From: Formosa undariae
GTDB lineage: Bacteria > Bacteroidota > Bacteroidia > Flavobacteriales > Flavobacteriaceae
DNA length: 64,000 bases
Direction of reading: 5' to 3'
Assembly: GCF_042427615.1 (NCBI RefSeq)
Contig: NZ_JBHMEZ010000012.1
Location: 496,001-560,000 of the forward strand
Positions 18,466 to 27,596 of this stretch are shown here, one piece after another (positions within the stretch are counted from its first letter, which is position 1; each line of letters starts with the position of its first letter). A program made the translations under genes and the position numbers. The notes beneath the pieces were generated by a model. It was not told the origin of the DNA. It searched no databases and worked only from the letters and a program-made list of their open reading frames with translations.

Positions 18466-19587
18466 ATGTTTAAAAAGATTGCTCTACTAGGTGTAGTAGC
18501 TTTAGCCTTTTCTTGTGCTAAAGAAAAAGATGGATTTGCTCTTAATGCCTCATTTAACGATGCTGTAAATGGTAAGTCTGTAAAATTATTAAAAGTAGAA
18601 GGTCAAAAACAAGAAGTTATTGACTCTGTTACAGTTACAAATGGAAAAGCAGTTTTTGTAGGATCTGTAGAATCTCCAGACATTTATTTTATCCAAATTG
18701 ACGAAGTTAGAGGGACTATTCCTTTAATTATTGAAAATGAAGAAATGACAGTTTCAATAAATAGTGATAGTATTTTTAATACACGCGTAAAAGGAAGTAA
18801 GGAAAATGATGCTTTTAATACTTACCAAGAGTATATGGTAGGTCTTCAAAAAAAGAATCAATTATTAAGTGCCGACTTTAGAAACGCGCAACAAAGTCAA
18901 GATTCTGCTTTAGTTGCAGATATTCAAGCACGTTATATGGCTATGGTTGATGAGAATTTAGCTCACGACTTAGAATTTATGAAAGAAAATAACGATGCAC
19001 TTGTGTCTGCTTTAATTTTAGAACGTCATTTAGGAAACCCTAAAGTTACGGCTGAACAAAAACAAGAAATCTATAATAATTTTACTGAAGATTTAAAAAA
19101 CACACGTCCTGGTAAAACTGTAGGTATGGCTATTGAAGCTGAATCTGCTACTACAATAGGAAGCGTTGTTAAAGACTTCTCTGCTCCTAATCCAGAAGGT
19201 AAAACCATCTCTTTAAACGAAATTAAAGGGAAAGTTACTATCATCGATTTTTGGGCTGCTTGGTGCGGACCTTGTAGAAAAGAAAACCCGAACTTAGTGA
19301 ATGTTTACAATAAATATCACGAAAAAGGTTTAGAAATCTTAGGTGTGTCTTTAGACGGAACGCCAAGACAACAAGATGCAAAAGCAGAATGGATTGCGGC
19401 TATCGAAAAAGATGGTTTAGCATGGCACCAAATGTCTAACTTAGACTACTTTAACGACCCGATTGCAAAACAATTTAATATCCGTGCAATTCCTGCAACG
19501 TACATTATTGATGCAAAAGGTAAGATTGTTGCTTCTGGTTTAAGAGGACAAGATTTAGAAAATAAAATTGCTGAATTATTAAACTAA
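18466..19587 (+). CDS. TlpA-like thioredoxin-fold lipoprotein with DUF4369 domain
   Basis: 373 residues from the ATG at 18466 (MFKKIALLGVVALAFSC, lipobox FSC). The N-terminal half resembles DUF4369; the C-terminal third is a TlpA/AhpC-TSA thioredoxin domain with VTIIDFWAAWCGPCRKENP, in which CGPC is the redox pair, and a cis-Pro in AIPATYIID. Such periplasmic lipoproteins reduce disulfides, for example for cytochrome c assembly or oxidative repair. Single-gene unit with its own promoter and terminator, divergent from mnmE. The precise substrate is unknown. Confidence 0.88.
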   Translation: MFKKIALLGVVALAFSCAKEKDGFALNASFNDAVNGKSVKLLKVEGQKQEVIDSVTVTNGKAVFVGSVESPDIYFIQIDEVRGTIPLIIENEEMTVSINSDSIFNTRVKGSKENDAFNTYQEYMVGLQKKNQLLSADFRNAQQSQDSALVADIQARYMAMVDENLAHDLEFMKENNDALVSALILERHLGNPKVTAEQKQEIYNNFTEDLKNTRPGKTVGMAIEAESATTIGSVVKDFSAPNPEGKTISLNEIKGKVTIIDFWAAWCGPCRKENPNLVNVYNKYHEKGLEILGVSLDGTPRQQDAKAEWIAAIEKDGLAWHQMSNLDYFNDPIAKQFNIRAIPATYIIDAKGKIVASGLRGQDLENKIAELLN

Positions 19588-19607
19588 ATTTATAATTCTA
19601 GTACAAT

Positions 19608-19646
19608 AAAAAGCCTTCATATTAATTAAAATATGAAGGCTTTTTT
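19608..19646. terminator. Bidirectional terminator
   Basis: AAAAAGCCTTCATATT / AATATGAAGGCTTTTTT stem with a short loop and T-runs on both strands, between the thioredoxin gene (plus) and rhomboid gene (minus). Confidence 0.85.
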
Positions 19647-19746
19647 ATACTTAAAAAAAATCTTTAGAATTATTCGACAGCAATAAAATCACAAAAGTAT
19701 TATGAGCAGACTCCAAGCACTTTCTTCTAAATTATTACAAATAACT

Positions 19747-20400
19747 TTAATTCAACTTTCCGGTTTTATGCATTGCAAACAGAATAATAATCGGAATAGC
19801 CAATAAACCTATCATTAATAAGTCGGTTTTAAATAACACGGGAAGTAATATTAGTGTGGTAATATATCCTCCAATGGCACCACCAAAATGGGCATCATGA
19901 CCAATATTTCCAACACGGTTTTTCATCCCATAAATAGAATATAATAAATATCCAATTCCAAACACATACGCCGGAATAGGTATGGGAATAAAAAACATAT
20001 ACAAACTCATATTCGGCTGTAGTAAGATCGCAGAATATAAAATTCCTGTTACCGCACCACTCGCTCCTACTGCACTGTATTGATATTCGTTTTTATGGAA
20101 ATACAAAGACAATAAGCTCCCTAAAACCAAACTTACTAAATACACCACTATAAAGTTAAAATTACCCAAAAAGGATACCACGACATCTGCAAAAAAATAA
20201 AGCGTAAACATATTAAAAAACAAGTGCGACGTATCGACATGTAAAAAACCAGAACTAAAAATTCTAATTTTTTCACCACGATTTATGGCACCTACATTAA
20301 ATTTATATTTTTCAAAAAACGAAAAATCATTGAAGCCCTTCATCGAGATAATTACATTGGCTACAATAATTACAATAGTTACTAAACTTAAATTACCCAT
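19747..20400 (-). CDS. Rhomboid-family intramembrane serine protease
   Basis: 217 residues with about six membrane segments. The first conserved block is HVDTSHLFFNMFTLYFF, with the HxxxN oxyanion residues. The catalytic Ser lies in AVGASGAVTG and the catalytic His in GHDAHFGGAIGGY. Rhomboids cut substrates within the membrane. The substrate here is unknown. It is divergent from the LpxL-like gene with closely spaced promoters. Confidence 0.92.
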   Translation of the reverse strand: MGNLSLVTIVIIVANVIISMKGFNDFSFFEKYKFNVGAINRGEKIRIFSSGFLHVDTSHLFFNMFTLYFFADVVVSFLGNFNFIVVYLVSLVLGSLLSLYFHKNEYQYSAVGASGAVTGILYSAILLQPNMSLYMFFIPIPIPAYVFGIGYLLYSIYGMKNRVGNIGHDAHFGGAIGGYITTLILLPVLFKTDLLMIGLLAIPIIILFAMHKTGKLN

Positions 20401-20419
20401 AAACTATAATCTTATCATT

Positions 20420-20427
20420 CAAATATA
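20420..20427 (-). promoter_or_regulatory. -7 promoter element of the rhomboid gene
   Basis: Minus-strand TATATTTG, 20 bp before the start codon at 20400; exact TAnnTTTG match. Confidence 0.55.
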
Positions 20428-20430
20428 CTA

Positions 20431-20438
20431 TATATTTG
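20431..20438 (+). promoter_or_regulatory. -7 promoter element of the LpxL-like gene
   Basis: TATATTTG, 25 bp before the ATG at 20463. It lies 3 bp from the divergent -7 element of the rhomboid gene. Confidence 0.55.
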
Positions 20439-20462
20439 TTACTGCAAAACTAAAACTAAATA

Positions 20463-21353
20463 ATGCAATTCCTCGCCTATATTCTTGTTTATCCATTTAT
20501 TTGGCTAATATCTATACTCCCATTTAGGATGTTATACGCATTCTCCGATTTTTTGTATATACTATTATATCGCGTTATTGGGTACCGAAGAAAAACAGTA
20601 AAAATGAATTTAGATTTGGTTTTTCCTAATAAATCTGAAGCAGAAAAAGAACGTATTACCAAAGCGTTTTATCATCATTTATGCGACATGACTGTTGAAG
20701 CTATGAAATCGTTAACCATTTCTGATGCTGAAATGAAAAAACGGTTCAAGTTTCAAGGCTTAGATGTTATCCAAGATTTAATAGATAAAAACAAAAGTGT
20801 TGCTTTAATGTGTGCCCACTACGGAAGCTGGGAATGGATTTTTGTACTTCAATCTTATTTCGATGTTAAAGGTTATGCCGTATATAAAAAATTAGGAAAT
20901 CCTTACTTCGATAAATTAGTAAAAAAAATACGCGCAAAATATAATAGCTATTTAATCACCACTAAAGAAACCGTACCGACACTTATGCGTGCAAAAGTGA
21001 ACGGGGATTTAACGATCTGCGGATTTGTATCAGACCAATCTCCTAAATTACATAGCGCCCATTATTGGACCGAATTTATGGGTATAAAAGTACCCGTGTA
21101 CACCGGAGCAGAAATGCTATCGAAACGTATAGATATGTCTGCAGTATTCTTTAGAGTGAAGCGTTTAAAACGTGGGTATTACGAAACAACGTTCGAGTTA
21201 TTAGCAGAAAATGCTAAAGATTACAAAAACTACGAGATTACCGATTTATTCTTAAGAAAGGTCGAAAAACAAATTGAAGAAGCTCCAGAATATTATTTAT
21301 GGACTCACAAACGTTGGAAACATATGGACAAAGTGCCTGCAGAATTTCAATAG
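20463..21353 (+). CDS. LpxL/HtrB-like lipid A acyltransferase
   Basis: 296 residues with an N-terminal membrane helix (about 8-35). The catalytic H-x4-E motif appears as HYGSWEW near residue 118, followed by the family segments KLGNPYFDKLV, FVSDQSP and WTEFMG. LpxL-type enzymes add secondary acyl chains to Kdo-lipid A on the inner face of the inner membrane. Length fits. The acyl donor and position cannot be read from sequence. Confidence 0.9.
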   Translation: MQFLAYILVYPFIWLISILPFRMLYAFSDFLYILLYRVIGYRRKTVKMNLDLVFPNKSEAEKERITKAFYHHLCDMTVEAMKSLTISDAEMKKRFKFQGLDVIQDLIDKNKSVALMCAHYGSWEWIFVLQSYFDVKGYAVYKKLGNPYFDKLVKKIRAKYNSYLITTKETVPTLMRAKVNGDLTICGFVSDQSPKLHSAHYWTEFMGIKVPVYTGAEMLSKRIDMSAVFFRVKRLKRGYYETTFELLAENAKDYKNYEITDLFLRKVEKQIEEAPEYYLWTHKRWKHMDKVPAEFQ

Positions 21354-21477
21354 CAATAAAGGAGCATTAAAAAATCAGATATTTGTCAAACTGAACTGGA
21401 TTCAGGTTTTCATGGTGATTGATTATCATTGTAATGTGATTCTGAAATATATTTAGAATGACACCCATGTGAAATAA

Positions 21478-21516
21478 AAAGACCTCACTAGTTTTAGAAA
21501 CTTGTGAGGTCTTTCT
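21478..21516. terminator. Bidirectional terminator
   Basis: AAAGACCTCAC / GTGAGGTCTTT stem with an extra inner A/T stem, 22 bp past the glmM stop and 125 bp past the acyltransferase stop. Confidence 0.75.
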
Positions 21517-21537
21517 TATTAGCTGTTATTCAAAAAA

Positions 21538-22926
21538 TTACAAACCTGCAATTTCAGAGATTTCAGCTATAAAGCGATCTGCTAAAGCATCGGCTTCTGT
21601 TTGCGAACCTGCTTCTGTATAAATACGAATTATAGGCTCTGTATTACTTTTACGCAAGTGTACCCAGTTGGTTGGGAAATCAATTTTCACACCATCTATA
21701 GTTGTAATTTGTTCCGAAGCATATTGCTCTTCCATCGCTTTTAAAATACCGTCAACATCTAATTGAGGTGTTAAAGCAATTTTCTTTTTGCTCATATAAT
21801 ACTGCGGGTATGATGCTTTTAACGCACTAACCGACATCTTTTTCTCTGCTAATAAACTTAAAAATAATGCAACACCAACAAAGGCGTCACGTCCGTAATG
21901 CGAAGCTGGATATATAATTCCGCCATTACCTTCTCCTCCAATAACCACATTATTCTTTTTCATTAAAGTCACCACATTCACCTCTCCTACAGCACTAGCT
22001 TCGTAAGTTCCGCCATGTTTTTCAGTAACATCTCGAAGTGCACGTGTCGAGCTCATATTACTTACAGTATTCCCTGGATTTTTACTTAAAACATAATCGG
22101 CACAAGCCACAAGCGTGTATTCTTCTCCAAACATCTCGCCTGTCTCGTCCATAAAGGCTAGTCGGTCTACATCCGGATCTACTACAATACCAAAATCGGC
22201 ATGCTCTTTAACAACAGCTTCAGATAAATCGGTTAAATGTTCTTTTAAAGGCTCTGGATTATGAGGAAACTGTCCGTTTGGCTCACAGAATAACTTTACA
22301 GCTTCAACTCCCAAACGCTCTAAAAGTAACGGAATAGCTAAGCCTCCAGTAGAATTCACACCATCGACAACTACTTTAAATTTCGCATCCTTTATCGCGT
22401 CTACATTTACTAATGGTAAATCTAAAACTTCGTCGATATGGATATCGATATACGCATCGTTTATAGATATTTCTCCTAAATGGTCTACATCTGCAAACTG
22501 AACCGTATCGGCTTCTGCATATTCTAATATTTTAGCGCCTTCTTCAGCGTTTAAAAATTCTCCTTTAGCATCTAATAATTTTAATGCATTCCATTGTTTC
22601 GGATTATGACTCGCAGTTAAGATTATACCTCCATCGGCATGCTCCATTGGTACAGCAATTTCCACAGTTGGTGTGGTAGACAGACCTAAATCGATAACAT
22701 GAATACCCATACCCACTAACGTATTCATAACTAAACTCTGAATCATTTCTCCTGAAATTCGAGCATCACGACCTACAACTACACGGTAGTCTTCTTTATT
22801 ACGTTGCTTCTTGATCCATGTCCCATAAGCCGCAGCAAATTTAACGGCATCAATTGGAGTTAAATTATCTCCCACAGCACCACCAATGGTACCTCGTATT
22901 CCTGAAATTGATTTAATAAGTGTCAT
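21538..22926 (-). CDS. glmM: Phosphoglucosamine mutase (alpha-D-phosphohexomutase)
   Basis: 462 residues. The phosphoserine loop is TASHNPKQWNALK, the metal loop DPDVDRL, the sugar-binding loop GEGNGG, and the phosphate-binding C-terminal loop RKSNTEPIIRIY. This is the GlmM assignment usual in Bacteroidota; the wider family also includes phosphomannomutase/phosphoglucomutase, which this sequence alone does not exclude. GlmM makes glucosamine-1-phosphate for UDP-GlcNAc and so feeds peptidoglycan and LPS. Confidence 0.9.
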   Translation of the reverse strand: MTLIKSISGIRGTIGGAVGDNLTPIDAVKFAAAYGTWIKKQRNKEDYRVVVGRDARISGEMIQSLVMNTLVGMGIHVIDLGLSTTPTVEIAVPMEHADGGIILTASHNPKQWNALKLLDAKGEFLNAEEGAKILEYAEADTVQFADVDHLGEISINDAYIDIHIDEVLDLPLVNVDAIKDAKFKVVVDGVNSTGGLAIPLLLERLGVEAVKLFCEPNGQFPHNPEPLKEHLTDLSEAVVKEHADFGIVVDPDVDRLAFMDETGEMFGEEYTLVACADYVLSKNPGNTVSNMSSTRALRDVTEKHGGTYEASAVGEVNVVTLMKKNNVVIGGEGNGGIIYPASHYGRDAFVGVALFLSLLAEKKMSVSALKASYPQYYMSKKKIALTPQLDVDGILKAMEEQYASEQITTIDGVKIDFPTNWVHLRKSNTEPIIRIYTEAGSQTEADALADRFIAEISEIAGL

Positions 22927-22945
22927 AAAATAGTTTAAGTTTCAA

Positions 22946-22953
22946 CAAATATA
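22946..22953 (-). promoter_or_regulatory. -7 promoter element of glmM
   Basis: Minus-strand TATATTTG, exact TAnnTTTG match, 20 bp before the glmM start codon. Confidence 0.55.
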
Positions 22954-23000
22954 ATATTTCATTATGGTAATCTTATATTTTGAATTTGTAAATTCCCCAA

Positions 23001-23603
23001 ATGAATTATTTAGCTCATATTTATCTTTCTGAAAACCATGACCAAGTAACTATCGGAAATTTTATTGCCGATGGAAATGGTATTACCGGAAAATCGTATC
23101 AAAAATTTCCAAAAGCCATTCAAGTTGGCATTTTACTGCATCGGCAGATTGACACCTTTACAGATGCGCATCTTACCGTAAAACAAAGCAAAAAGCGTTT
23201 ACATAAAAATTACGGTCACTATTCTGGAATTATAGTAGACATTTTTTACGATCATTTTTTGGCAAAAAATTGGAGTAAATATTCTGATATACCTTTAGCA
23301 GATTATGCTCAAAATTTTTACACCTTGCTACAAAGTAATTATGAGGAATTGCCAGAACGAACCCAATATCTTTTACCGTATATGAAAAAAGCCAATTGGC
23401 TTGTAAGTTACGCCACTATCGATGGGATAGAAAAAGTGCTTATGGGGATGGATAAACGCACTAAAAACCTATCAAAAATGCATTTATCTATTAATGAATT
23501 GCAAACACATTACGACGAATTTGAGGCTGAATTCACCTCGTTTTTTAATGAGTTATGCGCATTTTCACACACAAAATTAAAAACCATTTTAGAGACCATA
23601 TGA
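23001..23603 (+). CDS. acpH: Acyl carrier protein phosphodiesterase, AcpH/DUF479 family
   Basis: 200 residues starting MNYLAHIYLSENHDQVTIGNFIADG, the characteristic AcpH N-terminus (NYLAH...GNFIAD), with GILLHRQIDTFTD and IVDIFYDHFLAKNW supplying the His and Asp metal-site residues of this HD-like fold. In E. coli AcpH removes 4'-phosphopantetheine from holo-ACP. The stop codon overlaps the next gene's ATG (ATGA), so it is coupled to ggt. Confidence 0.88.
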   Translation: MNYLAHIYLSENHDQVTIGNFIADGNGITGKSYQKFPKAIQVGILLHRQIDTFTDAHLTVKQSKKRLHKNYGHYSGIIVDIFYDHFLAKNWSKYSDIPLADYAQNFYTLLQSNYEELPERTQYLLPYMKKANWLVSYATIDGIEKVLMGMDKRTKNLSKMHLSINELQTHYDEFEAEFTSFFNELCAFSHTKLKTILETI

Positions 23604-25297
23604 AGTCTATTTACTACCTTTTTATATGCTTTTTGTTATTATTAACCTGCAAAGAATCTACACCCAATTCTAAGGAAAAAGTTGTAGGCGTTACTTCGGA
23701 AAAAGCCATAGTCGTTTCTGCTAGAAAAGAAGCTTCTATAATAGGTACTTCAATTTTAAAACAAGGTGGAAATGCGTTCGATGCCATGATGGCCACAGAG
23801 TTAGCACTTGCCGTAAGTTATCCCTATGCTGGAAATTTAGGTGGCGGTGGATTTATGGTTTACCGCTTAAACAATGGCGATATTGGCGCTTTAGACTATC
23901 GTGAAAAAGCACCAATGGCAGCAACCAAATCTATGTATTTAGATAAAAATGGAGAGGTAATACCCGATAAAAGCACACTAGGAAGTATGGCTATTGGTGT
24001 TCCAGGAACTGTTGCCGGTGTATTTGCCGCTCATAAAAAATTCGGAACATTACCACTAGCTACAATTCTAGAACCCGTAATAAATTTAGCAAAAAAAGGT
24101 GTTGTAGTTACCGAGAAACAAGCAAAACGCATTCAAGATAAACGCGCGTTATTTCAAGAGGTAAATAAAGATACCATTATTTTTGATGCTGACTGGAAAG
24201 TCAACGATACGATTAAATATTCCGCTTTATCAGGGACTTTAGAGCGTATCATGAAAATGGGTAAAGATGGGTTTTATAAAGGTGAAGTCGCAAAAACATT
24301 AGCGCGCTTTATTCAAGATAATGGAGGTATTATTACGGAAGCTGATTTAACTAATTATGAAGCCAAATGGAGAACGCCCGTTGTCTTTAATTACGATGAT
24401 TTAAAAATTATTTCCATGTCGCCACCTTCTAGCGGAGGTATTTGTTTAGGACAGATAATGAACATGATAGAACCTTACGATTTAAGTGAATATGGCCATA
24501 ACAGCACAAAGGCTATTCAGATTATTACAGAAGCCGAACGTCGTGCATATGCCGATAGAAGTTTCTATTTAGGCGACCCGGATTTTGTAGACATTCCGAC
24601 AGAAACCTTATTAAGTGACGCTTATCTTAAAGATCGCATGTCTAATGTCTCTTTTGAAAAAGCAACACTTTCCTCATCCTTATCACATGGAAATATAGAA
24701 GGTATTGAAAGTGATGAAACCACACATTATTCGATCGTCGACCAATTTGGAAATGCTATTGCGGTAACAACGACTTTAAATGGGGCGTATGGTTCTAAAT
24801 TATATTGTTCGGAATTGGGCTTCTTTTTAAACAATGAAATGGACGATTTTAGCAGCAAACCTGGCGAGCCAAACATGTTCGGATTAATTGGAGCCGAAGC
24901 CAATAGTATAGCTCCTCAAAAACGAATGTTAAGCTCTATGACGCCTACCATAGTAGAAAAAGATGGTGAGTTTTACATGTCGGTTGGAACGCCTGGAGGC
25001 TCAACCATAATTACCTGTGTATTACAAACCATTTTAAACGTACACGAGTTTAATATGGGCATGCAGGAAGCGGTGAATGCTCCGCGTTTTCATCATCAAT
25101 GGCTACCTGATGAGATTTTAATGGAACCAAATAAATTCAATCGAAAAAGCATTTCAGAACTGGAAGCAAAAGGATATCATATTAACGAAGAAGACGCTCC
25201 TATAATTGGTCGTGTAGATGGTATTTTAAAATTGAAAAATGGCACCTTAGAAGCCGGAGCAGATTATCGTGGAGATGATACCGCAATCGGATTATAA
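23600..25297 (+). CDS. ggt: Gamma-glutamyltranspeptidase lipoprotein
   Basis: About 565 residues from the ATG at 23600, which overlaps the acpH stop. The frame is open upstream, but MKSIYYLFICFLLLLTC gives a lipoprotein signal (C17), which decides the start. GGT signatures: LGGGGFMVYR, the autocleavage/nucleophile Thr in ETTHYSIVD near residue 374, TTTLNGAYGSK, and the substrate loop GTPGGSTIITCVLQT. The precursor normally cleaves itself at this Thr into large and small subunits. It hydrolyses or transfers gamma-glutamyl groups, e.g. from glutathione, in the periplasm. Confidence 0.93.
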   Translation: MKSIYYLFICFLLLLTCKESTPNSKEKVVGVTSEKAIVVSARKEASIIGTSILKQGGNAFDAMMATELALAVSYPYAGNLGGGGFMVYRLNNGDIGALDYREKAPMAATKSMYLDKNGEVIPDKSTLGSMAIGVPGTVAGVFAAHKKFGTLPLATILEPVINLAKKGVVVTEKQAKRIQDKRALFQEVNKDTIIFDADWKVNDTIKYSALSGTLERIMKMGKDGFYKGEVAKTLARFIQDNGGIITEADLTNYEAKWRTPVVFNYDDLKIISMSPPSSGGICLGQIMNMIEPYDLSEYGHNSTKAIQIITEAERRAYADRSFYLGDPDFVDIPTETLLSDAYLKDRMSNVSFEKATLSSSLSHGNIEGIESDETTHYSIVDQFGNAIAVTTTLNGAYGSKLYCSELGFFLNNEMDDFSSKPGEPNMFGLIGAEANSIAPQKRMLSSMTPTIVEKDGEFYMSVGTPGGSTIITCVLQTILNVHEFNMGMQEAVNAPRFHHQWLPDEILMEPNKFNRKSISELEAKGYHINEEDAPIIGRVDGILKLKNGTLEAGADYRGDDTAIGL

Positions 25298-25327
25298 ATC
25301 GTAATTTTGCAGTTATAAATCATCTAT

Positions 25328-26044
25328 ATGTCTCCAAAGAAAATCGTTAAAATCGTTGCCGGAATTATAATATTCTTCACCTTACCTAGTCTCTTGTTTT
25401 TTGGGTATTTATATTTTAAACATAACGAAGATTTACCTGAAGTTACACCTAGCGAGGCTGCCGATGTTGTAGCACAAAAAATGCTAGATACCTTAGATTA
25501 CGATGCCTACAAAAACACCAACTATATTGAATGGACATTTAATAATCGTCATCATTATAAATGGAAAAAGAATGAAGACTTCTGTGAAGTGTATTGGAAA
25601 GATATTAAAGTAGACTTAAACATAAACGCTCCAAATTCAAGTACTGTTTTAGTTAGTAAAGACACATTAAATACAGCCGATTCTAAGGAATACATTGAAA
25701 AAGCTGTCGAATATTTCAACAACGACTCCTTCTGGATTGTTGCGCCCTACAAGGTTTTCGACGCAGGCACAACCCGAAGTTTAGTACCTCTAGAAAACAA
25801 CAAAAAAGGCCTTTTAATTTCTTATACATCTGGAGGAAGTACACCTGGCGATTCGTATATGTGGTTATTAGATAAAGACAATAAACCTACCGCTTTTAAA
25901 ATGTGGGTTTCTATTTTACCTATCGAAGGTTTAGAAGCATCTTGGAGCAATTGGACGACTACAGAAACAGGAGCTCAGCTTCCTGAGTTTCATAAATTAT
26001 TGTTTTTAGGTTTAGAAATTACAGGTATTAAAACAGCCATGTAA
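25328..26044 (+). CDS. Conserved hypothetical protein with N-terminal membrane anchor
   Basis: 238 residues: a short basic start (MSPKKIVKIV), one membrane helix about 8-28, then a soluble part predicted to lie outside the cytoplasm, rich in aromatic residues (NYIEWTFNNRHHYKWKK, FCEVYWKDIKVDLN, SYMWLLDKDNKPTAFKMW). I do not recognise a named family. It lies 30 bp after ggt and may be cotranscribed. Its stop codon ends one base before the stop of the opposite gene. Confidence 0.7.
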   Translation: MSPKKIVKIVAGIIIFFTLPSLLFFGYLYFKHNEDLPEVTPSEAADVVAQKMLDTLDYDAYKNTNYIEWTFNNRHHYKWKKNEDFCEVYWKDIKVDLNINAPNSSTVLVSKDTLNTADSKEYIEKAVEYFNNDSFWIVAPYKVFDAGTTRSLVPLENNKKGLLISYTSGGSTPGDSYMWLLDKDNKPTAFKMWVSILPIEGLEASWSNWTTTETGAQLPEFHKLLFLGLEITGIKTAM

Positions 26045-26572
26045 CTATTTACTTTTCTGTACAACAAACTGCTGATCTTTTGACTTAAACAACACATTAA
26101 AAGTTGTTAAGCTTCCATAAATTAGAGTAATGTATTGCTGTAGATCTACTTTTTCTTGTGGATCCAGTTTACTTGAATTTACTTTTTGTTCCATCACACG
26201 TATGCGATCTCTAACCATGATTATTTTACTAAAGAATGACTCTATAGGAATTACTTTTTCTTGAAGATTCGCATCTCCAGGCGTTAACACTAAAGTTCCC
26301 CCTTTCCATTTATCGGCAATAGGAACAATTTCACTCACATCGCTATATGTCTTCAAAATATGCTTTAAACTGCGTTCAATATCATAAAAACTAACTGTAT
26401 CTAAATCTTGAGAATCAGTTGCTTCAATAATATCAAATCCGGCATCATGTGCTATGGTTTCTAATCCGTTTTCAATAAAAGTCACCCAATATTCCGTAGA
26501 TGTTACATTCGTAACGACTCCTTTTCCAAATTCAGAATGATCTATTCTCGATCCGGTGGCTAAAATGTTCAT
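26045..26572 (-). CDS. Conserved hypothetical protein with SH3-like N-terminal segment
   Basis: 175 residues, soluble. The start, GSRIDHSEFGKGVVTNV, looks like the small beta-barrel 'H..FG.G.V' segment found at the C-terminus of UvrD/PcrA and in CarD/Tudor-like domains. The second half (about 100-165) is predicted helical (VRDRIRVMEQKVNSSKLD). No enzyme motif is visible. It converges on the preceding gene with no spacer. Confidence 0.65.
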   Translation of the reverse strand: MNILATGSRIDHSEFGKGVVTNVTSTEYWVTFIENGLETIAHDAGFDIIEATDSQDLDTVSFYDIERSLKHILKTYSDVSEIVPIADKWKGGTLVLTPGDANLQEKVIPIESFFSKIIMVRDRIRVMEQKVNSSKLDPQEKVDLQQYITLIYGSLTTFNVLFKSKDQQFVVQKSK

Positions 26573-26709
26573 ATTTTAAGCAAGAATAGTAAATTTATCA
26601 TTAAAAACTTCTAGGAATATATGCTGTATTTATCATTCCAATAAAAGAGTAATCGTACACTCTTATTCAAAAACACAGTCAAAATTCAATTTCAGAAGAT
26701 TAAATTTAC

Positions 26710-26717
26710 TAATTTTG
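26710..26717 (+). promoter_or_regulatory. -7 promoter element of the DUF937-like gene
   Basis: TAATTTTG, exact TAnnTTTG match, 23 bp before the ATG at 26741. Confidence 0.5.
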
Positions 26718-26740
26718 ATCAAATAACTAACCGAATTGAC

Positions 26741-27400
26741 ATGGATAACGATTTATTAAAATCCTTGAATAATTACATTACTCCAGACTTAATTACACAA
26801 GCATCAGACACTTTAGGAGAAACCGAATCTAATGTATACAAAACGATGTCTAGTGCTATTCCAACCCTCTTAATTGGACTTCTTAACAAATGTAAAGACA
26901 TCACAACAATGGATATGATTATGAGTCTTGTAAACAGCAACGACCTCGACACATCCGGAGTACTTTTAGATTTACCTAGATCGCTTTCAAGCGACAGAAA
27001 AAAATCTACAGTAGAAGCAGGAACAACCATGCTTAATCTACTTTTTGGAAACAAACAATCAGGTTTATTTGATATTTTAGGAGGTGCTTCGGGAGTAAAA
27101 AAGACTTCCGTATCACGCATTATGCTCATGACAGGCCCTATGATTCTTGCTTATATACGAAAATCAGGATATACTTTAGACACCTTGAAAATAGCACTTC
27201 TTTTTCAAGAAGACGAGATTATAAAAAATGTACCTGCCGAGTTACCAGGGTTTCTTAAACAAGGGCAATATGTGAAACCTGAAAAAAAGGCAAGGGTAAG
27301 AACAAATAAAAAAAAGAAAAAAGAAGCGCCTAAAACCAAATGGATTTTACCTTTTTTAATTTTTATAGCTTCATTATTAATTTTATACATTATGAGTTAA
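26741..27400 (+). CDS. DUF937-like protein with C-terminal membrane anchor
   Basis: 219 residues. About residues 1-150 resemble the helical DUF937 family (LLKSLNNYITPDLITQASDTLGE, PTLLIGLLNK, GGASGVKKTSVSRIM). A strongly basic linker follows (about 178-200, more than ten Lys/Arg, including KKKKK), then a single C-terminal helix (WILPFLIFIASLLILYIM). The arrangement predicts a tail-anchored inner-membrane protein with its domain in the cytoplasm. Function unknown. It is an isolated unit with its own promoter and terminator. Confidence 0.7.
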   Translation: MDNDLLKSLNNYITPDLITQASDTLGETESNVYKTMSSAIPTLLIGLLNKCKDITTMDMIMSLVNSNDLDTSGVLLDLPRSLSSDRKKSTVEAGTTMLNLLFGNKQSGLFDILGGASGVKKTSVSRIMLMTGPMILAYIRKSGYTLDTLKIALLFQEDEIIKNVPAELPGFLKQGQYVKPEKKARVRTNKKKKKEAPKTKWILPFLIFIASLLILYIMS

Positions 27401-27424
27401 TTTAAACAAAACCAGATAATAATC

Positions 27425-27461
27425 AAAAAGCTGATGCGTAATGCATCAGCTTTTATTTTTT
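27425..27461 (+). terminator. Rho-independent terminator
   Basis: AAAAGCTGATGC-GTAAT-GCATCAGCTTTTATTTTTT, directly after the DUF937-like gene. Confidence 0.85.
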
Positions 27462-27573
27462 GACTAATTTAAAAAGTTACCCAGATTGATTCCTTTGTTT
27501 TAAGTTAAATGAGCATCATATATTTAACACTATACTAAGACAGAACAGACTTCCTTTTTCATCTGAAATTCTG

Positions 27574-27581
27574 TATATTTG
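27574..27581 (+). promoter_or_regulatory. -7 promoter element of uvrA
   Basis: TATATTTG, exact TAnnTTTG match, 16 bp before the ATG at 27597. It overlaps an in-frame TTG at 27579, which is therefore not the start. Confidence 0.55.
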
Positions 27582-27596
27582 AAGCTTTGCATTTCT

